Shown here piece by piece: positions 41,075 to 49,679 of a stretch of 64,000 nt of DNA. Below the pieces are notes generated by a model that was not told where the DNA came from, searched no databases, and worked only from the letters and a program-made list of their open reading frames with translations. Location: positions 1 to 64,000 of the forward strand of contig JBEKHH010000016.1 of the NCBI GenBank assembly GCA_050012375.1. Reading direction: 5' to 3'. Positions within the stretch are counted from its first letter, which is position 1; each line of letters starts with the position of its first letter. Origin of the DNA: PALSA-1353 sp050012375. GTDB lineage: Bacteria > Planctomycetota > Phycisphaerae > Tepidisphaerales > Tepidisphaeraceae. The position numbers and the translations under genes were made by a program.

Positions 41075-42528
41075 GCGTGGGATACCTTGCGGAATACCTG
41101 GGTGATTGTTTTGTAGATGATCCAGAGATCGAGACGCCAGGAACGGTTCTCGACGTATTCGATGTCATACTTGATCCATTCCTGGAAGTCGGAGCCGGTG
41201 CGGCGGGTGCGATGGATTTGCCAGAGACCGGTAATGCCGGGCCTGACGCTCAGTCGGGCGTCGCGCCACGGCGGGCAATACTGATTTTCCTTGCGCGGGC
41301 TGGGGCGCGGGCCCACCACGGACATATGACCCACCAGCACATTGAGGAATTGTGGCAGTTCGTCCAGGTTGTATTTGCGGAGCAGCTTGCCCACCGAGGT
41401 CAGGCGCGGGTCTTTTTCAATGTAAAACTGCGGGCCGTCCGCCTGGTTCTGCGACTGAAGCTGGGCCTTGAGTTCTTCGGCATTCTTACGCATCGATCGG
41501 AACTTGATGCATGGGAATTGGCGGCCACCGAGGGTCTCGCGCTCGTGCGTGAAAAACCAGGGCCGGCCGTCGTCCAGCCAGATCGCCAGCATGATGATGG
41601 GGTAAAGCCAGAAGGTCAGCAGGAGCACCCCCAGGCTGAAGGCCACGTCAAAGGCGCGTTTGAACAGGCGATTCAGGGCGGTGGCGTCTTTGACCGAGGC
41701 CTGTTGGGGGATATCGCGCGGTTCGATGGTGAGCCACTGAATCTCCTCCATGGGGGGGCGGGCTTGGGGGTTGTCCCAGATGATCGCCGGGCCCACGACG
41801 GTGGTGCCGGCGTCGATTTGCCGGCCGGCGCCCACCCATACCGGACCAATGAACCGCGCGTCGGGATCGATCGAGGTTTGCGGGTCTTTCCAGACCTGCG
41901 GCTCGAAAATCCGGGCCCGGCCGATGGTCGAGTCGGGATGCTGCCAGGCCTTGGTCAGATCGCGCAGGAACATGGCAATTTCGCGGTCGATGGTTCGGTC
42001 GAAAACGCTGCCGTCGATGGAAGCCGTGCTGCGCTCGCTGCGCCGCAGGTTGCGCCGCAGCCGCCGCCAGCCGCTCAGCGGGTTTGGCGACGATTGCCAG
42101 AGCTGGGCGACTTCGCGGTCGGGCGTGAGGACGGCCCTGGCGAGGCGAAGGTCCTCCGAACCGTGATAGAGCCGCTGAAATCGCACGAAACGATTGTTGC
42201 CGTCGGTGATGACTTTCTCGCGATAGCCGCGCTCGCGACCATCATGCAGGCGCAGAAAGAGCGCCTGCGGCTTCAGCCAGTTCAGCGTGTCGATCACGCT
42301 GATCATTCGAAACAGGACCAGGGAGCGCGGGTCTGTCAGGAGGTAAAGCTCGGCATGCTCGACGATTTCAGAAGGCTCGCCCTGCCTGACGACCTGTACG
42401 CCGTGGGCGGCCCAATATCGGTGATGCAGGGCAACGGGATCCAATCCCCAGATGGTGCGCGCGATTGCCGGCGCCGGCCGTTCGCCGACGGCAACGGGCG
42501 GGGCACTGTTGGTTTGCAACGCCGTCAT
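41071..42528 (-). CDS. Polyprenyl-phosphate sugar-1-phosphate transferase with unusual N-terminal half
   Basis: 485 residues. The last 200 or so are a bacterial sugar transferase (WbaP/EpsL type): KRAFDVAFSLGVLLLTFWLY membrane helix, CIKFRSMRKNAEELK, KYNLDELPQFLNVLVGHMS and VRPGITGLWQIHRTR. This catalyses the first step of repeat-unit assembly on undecaprenyl phosphate. The first 270 lack the usual four-helix membrane bundle and CoA-binding-like fold. Instead they hold a soluble domain ending in DARFIGPVWVGAGRQIDAG, then TTVVGPAIIW, a left-handed-beta-helix segment as in sugar nucleotidyltransferases. Part of the exosortase/EPS operon. Confidence 0.88.
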   Translation of the reverse strand: MTALQTNSAPPVAVGERPAPAIARTIWGLDPVALHHRYWAAHGVQVVRQGEPSEIVEHAELYLLTDPRSLVLFRMISVIDTLNWLKPQALFLRLHDGRERGYREKVITDGNNRFVRFQRLYHGSEDLRLARAVLTPDREVAQLWQSSPNPLSGWRRLRRNLRRSERSTASIDGSVFDRTIDREIAMFLRDLTKAWQHPDSTIGRARIFEPQVWKDPQTSIDPDARFIGPVWVGAGRQIDAGTTVVGPAIIWDNPQARPPMEEIQWLTIEPRDIPQQASVKDATALNRLFKRAFDVAFSLGVLLLTFWLYPIIMLAIWLDDGRPWFFTHERETLGGRQFPCIKFRSMRKNAEELKAQLQSQNQADGPQFYIEKDPRLTSVGKLLRKYNLDELPQFLNVLVGHMSVVGPRPSPRKENQYCPPWRDARLSVRPGITGLWQIHRTRRTGSDFQEWIKYDIEYVENRSWRLDLWIIYKTITQVFRKVSHA

Positions 42529-42537
42529 AACTGCGGA

Positions 42538-44787
42538 TCAAATTCCATGCTCGTGTCCCGAAGCGGCGGTCCGCACCGACGACGCCACCGCGCGGGCCAC
42601 GGGACCGATTGCCTCGCTGCGGCGACCATTGGCGCCGGCCGGGACGGAGCCCAAGCCCAACCGATTCGCGGAACGCTCGAAATCGTGCGCCTGCGCCCGA
42701 TTGAAAACCACGCCGGCGAGTCGCGCGCCGATGGCATGCAGATGCGCCAAGGCGCGATCGACGATCTGCCGCTGCTGGCCGCGCGAGACGCACAGCACCA
42801 CTCCATCGGAAGCGACGGCCAGGGGCGAGGTTTCGATGCTTCCCAGAATGGGGCCGGTGTCTATTAGGATTACGTCGAAGTGCTTTCGGGCTTCATCCAC
42901 GAGGCGGCGAACCGCTGCCGGCGAGATCGTCCCCGTGTATCCGCCCATGGCCTTGCCGACCGGCAGGAAGGAAAGGTCCGCCACGTCGGTGGTGCGGATG
43001 AAGGGCATGATGTCGCGGGAGGCCATGGCTTCGAGCACGCCATGCTCGGCCGTGACGTTCAATCGGGCGGTCAATCCGCCGCCGATCAAATCGCCGTCGA
43101 CCAGAAGGGTGCGCGATCCGCTGGCGGAAAAGCTCAGTCCCAAAGCCAGCGTCAGGCTTGTCTTGCCGTCGCCAGGGGATGCGCTGGTTAGCGTGAATAC
43201 GCGGCGCTCGGTGCTCTGGCCGGTAATTTGCAGGATGGTGCGAATTTGATGCACGCAATGCGCCGCCGTTGCCGCCTGCGTCGGGTCGGTCAGGAGGTCC
43301 GGCAGATTCGGCAAAATTCCCAGGAGGGGAACGCCGCCCATGTCGGAATTGGCTTCATCGCTGAAACGGAAGCGGTTGTCCAACCGGCCAACCAGCAAGA
43401 TGACGAGCGTCGGCAGTGCCGCTCCGCCCAGGAAGCCGATGATGCTGAACGCTTTGCGGCGGTCGGTGGACGGTTCAGTGGACATCACCGGGGTGCTGAT
43501 GACCTGCATCTGGTGATTGCCGTTGAGGTTCCTGAGCGAGATCAGCCGTTCGTACTCCGCGTTGGTGGTGTCCAGGGAAGACTGGGCGTGCTGCATATTG
43601 TCTTTGACCTGGCGAATCCAAGCCGCGTTTCGTCCGATGTCGGCGCACAATTGTTTCTGGTGCTCGTATTGTTTCTGCAAATCCTCAATGCGGACTTTGA
43701 GCGATACGATGTCCGTCTGTACCGGGGCCAGCCCAAACTGGCCGGAAGTCGCGTCCAAACGGTAATTCTGGATGTAATTCTGCACGTAGGAATTGATGTC
43801 TTCATTGTCCATTTCCAAGGCATTGTGCAGACGCTGCACCTTTGGAGATGCATCTTCATAGCCATCCAGATTGGCCAGCCGGATTTCCCGCCCGATCCGG
43901 TCCCGCTCGCCGCGCATTCTGTTTAGGGCTCCCCCGTCGTAGGCGGCAATCTGTTCCTCGGTCAAGGGCGAAGACCGGGTGGTGTCCCCGCCGATGGGGT
44001 GATGCTCGCCGATCAACCGCTGGTCGATGTCCAACTGGGTTTTCAAGTTCTCCAGCTGATTGGACAACTGCGCGAATTGCGCCATGTGGATGCTCTGGTA
44101 AGACGACAGGTCGTCCGTGTTAAACACCCTTTGCAGGTCGGTAAGCTGCGCTTCACCGGTCTGTAAATCGTTGGTGGCCTTTGTTCGCAGCTTCTCCAGT
44201 TCCTGGAGCTTGCTGGTGAACATCATCGGGTCTTCATCCTGGAAGAATTCCCGATAGGCCTTCATGACGGCCATGGCGCCGGCGTAGGCCAGTTTCGCAT
44301 CAGGATCGGCATAGGTAATTTTGAGAATTGCGGTATTGGGAATGGTTACGACTTCCAGGCCGTTGGAGAAAAGACCCAGCGCCGCGTCGCTGCCGCGAAG
44401 GCCGCCGGCATCCTTCCATTCGTCCTCGTCCAGCGCGCGCTGGATCACCTCGTAGCTCCCGATCACCCTCACCTGGGATTCCAGGAATAAGCTGTAGCTG
44501 GACATGGTCTCGCCGCCGTACGAACTGAGATTCTGGATCACCGGGTCGATCAAGACCTGGCTACGGCTGGAAAACATCGGACGTTGGCTGAGGTACCCCA
44601 GGAGTGTACCGGCCACACCGAACAGCAGGCCCAGCGTGATCACCAGCGGATAGCGCCCGCGCAGCAGGCGGTGAATCTTCTTCAGCCCCATCGGCTTGCC
44701 GACCTGGTTGGCCGCCTGGGAATACGCGATGTCCTGGCCGGCCATGGGCAGCCCTGCCGCCTGCGCCAATTGCATTTCGTTGGTCAT
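42538..44787 (-). CDS. Wzz-type chain-length regulator fused to a BY-kinase-like P-loop domain
   Basis: 749 residues. Two membrane helices (YPLVITLGLLFGVAGTLLGY, and IIGFLGGAALPTLVILLVG at about 470) bracket a long coiled-coil periplasmic part, as in Wzz proteins. The C-terminal domain has Walker A SASPGDGKTSLTLALGL, Walker A' LLVDGDLIGGG and Walker B VILIDTGPI, typical of bacterial tyrosine kinases of the CpsD/Wzc group. The usual tyrosine-rich tail is missing: the protein ends in Ala/Ser/Arg-rich sequence. It may thus be an ATPase without the autophosphorylation cluster. Third gene after the exosortase. Confidence 0.85.
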   Translation of the reverse strand: MTNEMQLAQAAGLPMAGQDIAYSQAANQVGKPMGLKKIHRLLRGRYPLVITLGLLFGVAGTLLGYLSQRPMFSSRSQVLIDPVIQNLSSYGGETMSSYSLFLESQVRVIGSYEVIQRALDEDEWKDAGGLRGSDAALGLFSNGLEVVTIPNTAILKITYADPDAKLAYAGAMAVMKAYREFFQDEDPMMFTSKLQELEKLRTKATNDLQTGEAQLTDLQRVFNTDDLSSYQSIHMAQFAQLSNQLENLKTQLDIDQRLIGEHHPIGGDTTRSSPLTEEQIAAYDGGALNRMRGERDRIGREIRLANLDGYEDASPKVQRLHNALEMDNEDINSYVQNYIQNYRLDATSGQFGLAPVQTDIVSLKVRIEDLQKQYEHQKQLCADIGRNAAWIRQVKDNMQHAQSSLDTTNAEYERLISLRNLNGNHQMQVISTPVMSTEPSTDRRKAFSIIGFLGGAALPTLVILLVGRLDNRFRFSDEANSDMGGVPLLGILPNLPDLLTDPTQAATAAHCVHQIRTILQITGQSTERRVFTLTSASPGDGKTSLTLALGLSFSASGSRTLLVDGDLIGGGLTARLNVTAEHGVLEAMASRDIMPFIRTTDVADLSFLPVGKAMGGYTGTISPAAVRRLVDEARKHFDVILIDTGPILGSIETSPLAVASDGVVLCVSRGQQRQIVDRALAHLHAIGARLAGVVFNRAQAHDFERSANRLGLGSVPAGANGRRSEAIGPVARAVASSVRTAASGHEHGI

Positions 44788-44789
44788 AC

Positions 44790-45560
44790 TTAATTACCTC
44801 CTGGATCTCTGTTCTCCAGGGTCCGGATCAACTTCTCATTGGGGCTCAGCAGATCGAGAAACGCCTGGTCCCGTTCCTGTCTGGTCATTCTTGGTCCGGT
44901 TACCAGTTGGAATTCAGCCGCGCCGTAATATCGCCGCTGGTAATCTTCGCCGGACGTATAAACGCTGCCGATGTCCGGGCAAATCACGCCGTCGAGTTCC
45001 TTGTGCGATACCGTTATCGCCGGGACCCGCGGCATTACGAAGAAATTATACACCACTCGCAACTGATCCGTGGGACTCTTGGGAGCGAAATGGTATTCCA
45101 TCCCGGTTATGTCCATGTGTTCCAGACGCCAGGTCCTGAGCTCGCCGTTCTGCGCCTTGCCCTGGTCGTTGGTCTTGATCAGCTCCATGCCCTGCGCCGG
45201 ATAGCAATTCGGCGGATAGTGACCCTGAAGGTAGCGAGCGTCCTTGCAATTGACGATCAACAGCGAAACCATCGTTTTTGTCTCGTCGTTGACATAATCC
45301 CGGCTCAGGATCGCGTTGGGGTGCAACAATTGGATGGCCGGGGCGGGGACTTCCGAGTTCCGGCCTGTCCACGTGCCCGAGGCCCCCTTCACCATCGCCG
45401 GGAAAGCGGCGATCGCTTCACGGCAACGCGCCAAATACGGCTCGGCAACGGCCGGCCGCACGTGCGTGCCCGCCTCGGCGATCATCCCAATAAGCATGAG
45501 GATCGACAGCATTGGCCAAAGCCAAATGCCAAAGCCCAGTTTTCCATGCCTCAAATTCAA
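44790..45560 (-). CDS. EpsI-like exosortase-associated protein (DUF3485)
   Basis: 256 residues with an N-terminal membrane helix (LWPMLSILMLIGMIAEAGTH) and a soluble part containing CKDARYLQGHYPPNCYPAQG, the conserved HxPxxCYxxxGW-like motif of EpsI/DUF3485 proteins. Members are encoded beside or fused to exosortases and are thought to aid exopolysaccharide processing. Position directly downstream of the exosortase gene supports the assignment. Three bases separate it from the Wzz gene. Confidence 0.85.
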   Translation of the reverse strand: MNLRHGKLGFGIWLWPMLSILMLIGMIAEAGTHVRPAVAEPYLARCREAIAAFPAMVKGASGTWTGRNSEVPAPAIQLLHPNAILSRDYVNDETKTMVSLLIVNCKDARYLQGHYPPNCYPAQGMELIKTNDQGKAQNGELRTWRLEHMDITGMEYHFAPKSPTDQLRVVYNFFVMPRVPAITVSHKELDGVICPDIGSVYTSGEDYQRRYYGAAEFQLVTGPRMTRQERDQAFLDLLSPNEKLIRTLENRDPGGN

Positions 45561-45581
45561 CGTTGCGCTCCCAAAACGCGG

Positions 45582-46460
45582 CTACTGTGACGCGAGCGTG
45601 TATTCGTTCACCGGAATCATCGCCCATTGAAGCGTCCTGATTAGTCCATACAACAATCCAAATGCCAGCGGAAGCATCGCCCATCCCGCATAGGTATGAA
45701 AGATCAGGGCGTATTGCGGTTTGTATCCATACATCCAGATCGTCGGAATTACGCGCACCACATTGCAAAAGATCGCTGCCAGCGGGCTGGTAAGCAAAAT
45801 GAGCGCCCGAACGAGATTCTTCAGCGGCATCGCGAAGCAAAACGCGAAACCGACCATGATCAGCGAAAAGACCATTCGCAGGCCGTTGCACGCCTCGGCA
45901 ATCAACACGGCGTGGCCGTTGATCGTCAGCGCGTTTCCCGTCACCTCCGTGTTGACCACGCCGGCGGCTTCAAGCAGCCGCTGGGTGATCGAGGCGGTCC
46001 AGTTCTGCAACGGTCCGGCGACCGCCAGGCGTATTCTTGCCGGAGCCGGCACCAGGAATATCAACACCGCGAAGGCCGGAAAGAAACGAAAAATTACATT
46101 TTTTCCCAAAACGGAAAGCATGCACCCTATAACCACCAGCACGGCTCCGCCGTGCCAGAAGCTCTGAACGCCGCTGTAGAATCCCAGGGAATTAAACAAC
46201 CAGCCCACGGCAACGACAAACGGCCCGATACTTCGCCCCGAGGGCTTGCAATGCCGAAGCCGCACGCGGCGAACCCAGACGAGAAAGATCGCCACCAGCG
46301 GCACGATGAAAATATGGCTGTATTCTTCATCGTAGCGGGCGATCAGATATATGTCCTGCCATGCGTCGAACGTAGCCAAGACCCCAAGCGCCCCCATCAT
46401 CGTGGCCAAAGCCACGTGGCCGAGGGTGAGGCGGTCGTCGCGCAATACCGGCAGCTTCAT
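45582..46460 (-). CDS. Exosortase (XrtU-like)
   Basis: 292 residues, eight or so membrane helices. The cysteine protease-type transpeptidase residues are visible: Cys191 (AEACNGLR), Arg236 (FCNVVRVIP) and His255 (LIFHTYAGW), in the exosortase order. Exosortases cut PEP-CTERM tags and pass proteins to surface polysaccharide. The planctomycete-type XrtU is the best guess for subfamily. Its start overlaps the stop of the WecG fusion gene (ATGA), and the EpsI-like gene follows. At least one candidate substrate is in the window (35661-36356). Confidence 0.9.
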   Translation of the reverse strand: MKLPVLRDDRLTLGHVALATMMGALGVLATFDAWQDIYLIARYDEEYSHIFIVPLVAIFLVWVRRVRLRHCKPSGRSIGPFVVAVGWLFNSLGFYSGVQSFWHGGAVLVVIGCMLSVLGKNVIFRFFPAFAVLIFLVPAPARIRLAVAGPLQNWTASITQRLLEAAGVVNTEVTGNALTINGHAVLIAEACNGLRMVFSLIMVGFAFCFAMPLKNLVRALILLTSPLAAIFCNVVRVIPTIWMYGYKPQYALIFHTYAGWAMLPLAFGLLYGLIRTLQWAMIPVNEYTLASQ

Positions 46461-48424
46461 ATTTCAAGCCTCGCAACATCGGCTTCGGACAGGCGGCCGG
46501 TGGATTCGACGCACAGATCAACAACCTTGCGGTCCCTTCGCACCGTTCCGGCAACGAGCGACCGCACGACAACAGCGCCCGACTCCACGACCCCACCGGC
46601 CAATACGACCGAGTCGTGAATGCGCGCGCTGGACGACACCATCGCCCCCGGCTCAACGATGGCGAACGCCGACTTCCAGTCTTCGGCCAATGGATCCGTC
46701 GACGCTCCACGCACCGGATGATGTAACGCCCGCAGAGCGGCTATGTAGTCCGATAGCAACCGGATCGGAAGCCCGGTAGGCCGGCGGCATTGCACCACGC
46801 GCACGTCGTATTTCGAGGCAATGTTCGGCAATGCCTGCTCCTTCATATCGACGAATCCCGTCTTGGGAATAAGCCGCAACGCCCGACAGGTTATCAGCAT
46901 CAAACCGCTCGGCTCGCCCTCGCGATGGCCAACGACGGCGATGACTCCGCGAGTCTTATGCAGCGAAGTGTATAGGGCCGCCAGAGGGTCCAGCAACACT
47001 TGCGCCGCATTGCCGACGAGGATCATGTCGTCGTCATCGTAGTCCACGGCGATGTTCGCCAAGAGTCCACCCGTGCCGCGGTATTCGGATTGATCCCGGT
47101 CCATGCGGTAGCGGTCCGTCGGGACGCTTCGCGGCTGGGCGGCGCCGTGGTCCATCAAAAGCCGCACGGGCAGATGATCGATTCCGAGCAATCGCGCGAC
47201 CTCTACCGCCTCATCCAGCCATCGCCCCAGAACGGTCTTGCCGTTGCCTAGGGGCAGGTCCAGGACGCTGCGGCCAATGGCCGTCGCCAGCGGCGTCGCT
47301 CGAACCCCGCCTCCCAGCAGGACCAGCCCCCGCAGGCGGCCGCGGGTCGGCGAGGCAGGAAGGACCGCTTCATGTTGGACCGCTTCCTCTTCGCCGACGG
47401 CTGCCGTCGTTCTCGCCGTTGCCACGCCAAGCGTGACATCGTCTGTCGATTCCATAGAGTCGCCGTATTGTAGGCGCGCGGCATATTGTTCGGACTCATC
47501 AAATCTCATGGCTTCGATGGAACCGCCGTCAGCCTGGTCAGGCGGGCGCCCAAAGAAGCGATTGGCAATCCCGCGCATCAGTGCCTGCAAGAGAAGCCAT
47601 GCGGCGAAGGGAATGCCTACGACGATATACCGCCTGAAGAGTCGTTTGGGCTCCTGCATCAACCGATGCGTCCATTCCAGGCCGCAATTCCGCATCCAAA
47701 CCGGCGCGCGGCGAACGTTGCCGCAAAGAAAACTGAAACTAACACCGACGCCCAGCCACCAGGTCCTGGGCAGGTTTCCACGAATCCGGTCGATGAGCCG
47801 CTCTTGTTTGGGCGAGCCGAGGGCAACGAAGACGATGTCCGGCTTGGCTGCTTGCAGTTGGGAGGTGATGTGCTGAAGTTCTGCTTCGTCTTTCTCAAAC
47901 CCGATGGGAGGGCATAGTTTTCCGGCGATTTTGAGTTGGGGATAGCGGTCGCGCAAGATGGCGGCTGCGGCTTCGGCCGTTCCCAAATCCCCGCCCAGAA
48001 GAAAGACCGATTTGCCCTGCCCGGCGGCTGCGGCGCTGAGGCTGGAGATCAGGTCCGATCCCGCCACCCGCTGCGGCAGCGGAGTGCCTTGCAGCCTGCT
48101 CGCCCAAAGCAGCGGCATTCCATCCGCCACGACCAGGTTTGCCTCGGCAACCAATGCCGCAAAGCTCACATCCCGTCCGCAGCGGCGGAGATGATCGAGG
48201 TTGGGTGTGACGGCGAACCCCCCGTCCCCGGCCTCTAATTCCGAAAGAATGTGCTCAACGCACCTCTGTTCACTGATGGCATGGATGCGAACGCCGTGGA
48301 GAACAATGGTTGGCAGCCGCCGACTTCCCGCAACCGGTGGGGTGGGGCGCTCGGGCGACAACCGCGCCATTGCCGCTGCCAAGCCGCTGCCGCTCCAACG
48401 AGGTTCTCCCTCTTTCACATGCAT
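46457..48424 (-). CDS. WecG/TagA/CpsF glycosyltransferase fused to a nucleotidyltransferase-like domain
   Basis: 655 residues. Residues about 40-270 are a WecG/TagA-type GT26 enzyme: VVADGMPLLWASRLQGTPLP, RVAGSDLISSL and FVALGSPKQERLIDRIRG. A hydrophobic segment follows (VVGIPFAAWLLLQALMRGIA). Residues about 365-600 resemble a sugar-nucleotide transferase: LRGLVLLGGGVRATPLATAI, with a weakened glycine motif. The end (AIVEPGAMVSSSARIHDSVV) is a left-handed beta-helix. GT26 enzymes add the second sugar to the lipid carrier. The fusion to a possibly inactive nucleotidyltransferase is unusual. First gene of the exosortase/EPS operon. Confidence 0.85.
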   Translation of the reverse strand: MHVKEGEPRWSGSGLAAAMARLSPERPTPPVAGSRRLPTIVLHGVRIHAISEQRCVEHILSELEAGDGGFAVTPNLDHLRRCGRDVSFAALVAEANLVVADGMPLLWASRLQGTPLPQRVAGSDLISSLSAAAAGQGKSVFLLGGDLGTAEAAAAILRDRYPQLKIAGKLCPPIGFEKDEAELQHITSQLQAAKPDIVFVALGSPKQERLIDRIRGNLPRTWWLGVGVSFSFLCGNVRRAPVWMRNCGLEWTHRLMQEPKRLFRRYIVVGIPFAAWLLLQALMRGIANRFFGRPPDQADGGSIEAMRFDESEQYAARLQYGDSMESTDDVTLGVATARTTAAVGEEEAVQHEAVLPASPTRGRLRGLVLLGGGVRATPLATAIGRSVLDLPLGNGKTVLGRWLDEAVEVARLLGIDHLPVRLLMDHGAAQPRSVPTDRYRMDRDQSEYRGTGGLLANIAVDYDDDDMILVGNAAQVLLDPLAALYTSLHKTRGVIAVVGHREGEPSGLMLITCRALRLIPKTGFVDMKEQALPNIASKYDVRVVQCRRPTGLPIRLLSDYIAALRALHHPVRGASTDPLAEDWKSAFAIVEPGAMVSSSARIHDSVVLAGGVVESGAVVVRSLVAGTVRRDRKVVDLCVESTGRLSEADVARLEI

Positions 48425-48779
48425 TCTGACCCACGCCTGCGTCTTGAGTTTGTTTCCGTGATTTTATGAAAAACACGTCTTGGACCCACAAGTGGCCGGT
48501 GATCTATTGAATGATCGCATTCACCGCTGTCAATTGTAACCCGCATTATGGGACCTTGGCCATTTTCTGCCTACCGTGCTCCGGATCGGCATTCAGCTTT
48601 TTTGCCGCTTCGGTCTATAACTTCCGGAGCGCATTTCTTTTATCGTCATTACGAGTTAGCGTCATCAGTTGCCGTTCGCCCGCGCAATTATTCCGCAACC
48701 CGCGTTGAAATCTGCGAATCTAGTCACGCGCTACCAAATCGTTAGTTTCACGCCGGATGGGGTGCTGCCAAACGCCGGC
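48425..48779. other. Intergenic region upstream of the exosortase operon
   Basis: About 355 bases, AT-richer than its surroundings, without a supportable gene. It must hold the promoter of the 48424-36779 operon and the end of the glycan cluster. A loose minus-strand TTGTGG...CATAAA pair near 48470-48495 is possible but weak. Confidence 0.4.
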
Positions 48780-49679
48780 CTAATTTGCGTGTAAATCCGC
48801 CGTCGCCCTTGCTTTGCCATGGATCAGGCTGGACCATTGCCATTTTGACAGGAAACTGCGAAACGCCTTGTCCCCATATCGAGGCTTTCGTTGGATCATG
48901 CTTTTGAAGTATCCCCACAAAATCGCGATGGATCCGAGAAGTATCGGCGGATGTGCCAAACGGTGGATGGCGCTGGCAAGCATGTAACAAACCCCCGTGC
49001 CCATGAAATACTGGCCCATGCCATGTCGGACCCGGCCCGTCCACAAGCTTTTGTCGCTCGTACCCATCGGCCGCAAATGGACGAAATTCAACTCCGGATC
49101 ATCCCACGACACGGCCATCCATCCGAGCATACGGCAGCGATGGCAGTCGATTCCGTCCCACATCAGTTCCCGGACAAACCCGCCGATCTGCTCGAAGCAG
49201 GCCGTCCGATAAAACTTCACCATCCCCACGGAGTTTTCATCGCCGCAGGTCTCCATGATCTTGCGGCCGGTTTCCTCGTCGATGAAGTACGGCTTGCCGC
49301 TGGCGGTGCCGATCCGCGGCTCGGCGTCCATCCGCCGCATCAGCGTTTCGAAATATTTCGCCGGGAGGCGCAGGTCCAAATCGAGCTTGCAGACGAAATC
49401 GAAATCCCTGGGGTCGATGGTTGCATAGCCGTGGTAAAACGCGTCGATCACCCCGCCCCCCAGCTTGCGAAAGCCCCGGTTTTCACGCCGCAAAACCCGG
49501 AGGTACGGATATTTCGCCGCATACTCAGCCAGGATTCCCGGCGTCTGGTCCGTCGAGCCGTCATCGACGATCAGCCAGAGCGCGGGCGCAATGGATTGGG
49601 CCGTCACCGAATCGAGGGTGCGGCGGGCGTAGATGGCCTCGTCGCGGCAAGGGGTGATGAGGCAATAGCGCGTCTTCAT
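48780..49679 (-). CDS. Family 2 glycosyltransferase
   Basis: 299 residues. A GT-A fold with YCLITPCRDEAIYARRTLDS, LWLIVDDGSTDQTPGIL and the DxD-type FVCKLDLDLRLP; a membrane-associated segment near the C-terminus (PPILLGSIAILWGYFKSM). It transfers a sugar from a nucleotide donor to the growing glycan. Start ATG 49679, overlapping the previous stop (ATGA). Last gene of the glycan cluster. Confidence 0.92.
   Translation of the reverse strand: MKTRYCLITPCRDEAIYARRTLDSVTAQSIAPALWLIVDDGSTDQTPGILAEYAAKYPYLRVLRRENRGFRKLGGGVIDAFYHGYATIDPRDFDFVCKLDLDLRLPAKYFETLMRRMDAEPRIGTASGKPYFIDEETGRKIMETCGDENSVGMVKFYRTACFEQIGGFVRELMWDGIDCHRCRMLGWMAVSWDDPELNFVHLRPMGTSDKSLWTGRVRHGMGQYFMGTGVCYMLASAIHRLAHPPILLGSIAILWGYFKSMIQRKPRYGDKAFRSFLSKWQWSSLIHGKARATADLHAN

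Noticed and set aside
41077..42867. 596-codon plus-strand frame
   Set aside because: It spans the opposite strand of the sugar transferase and Wzz genes, both well supported; its length reflects high GC.
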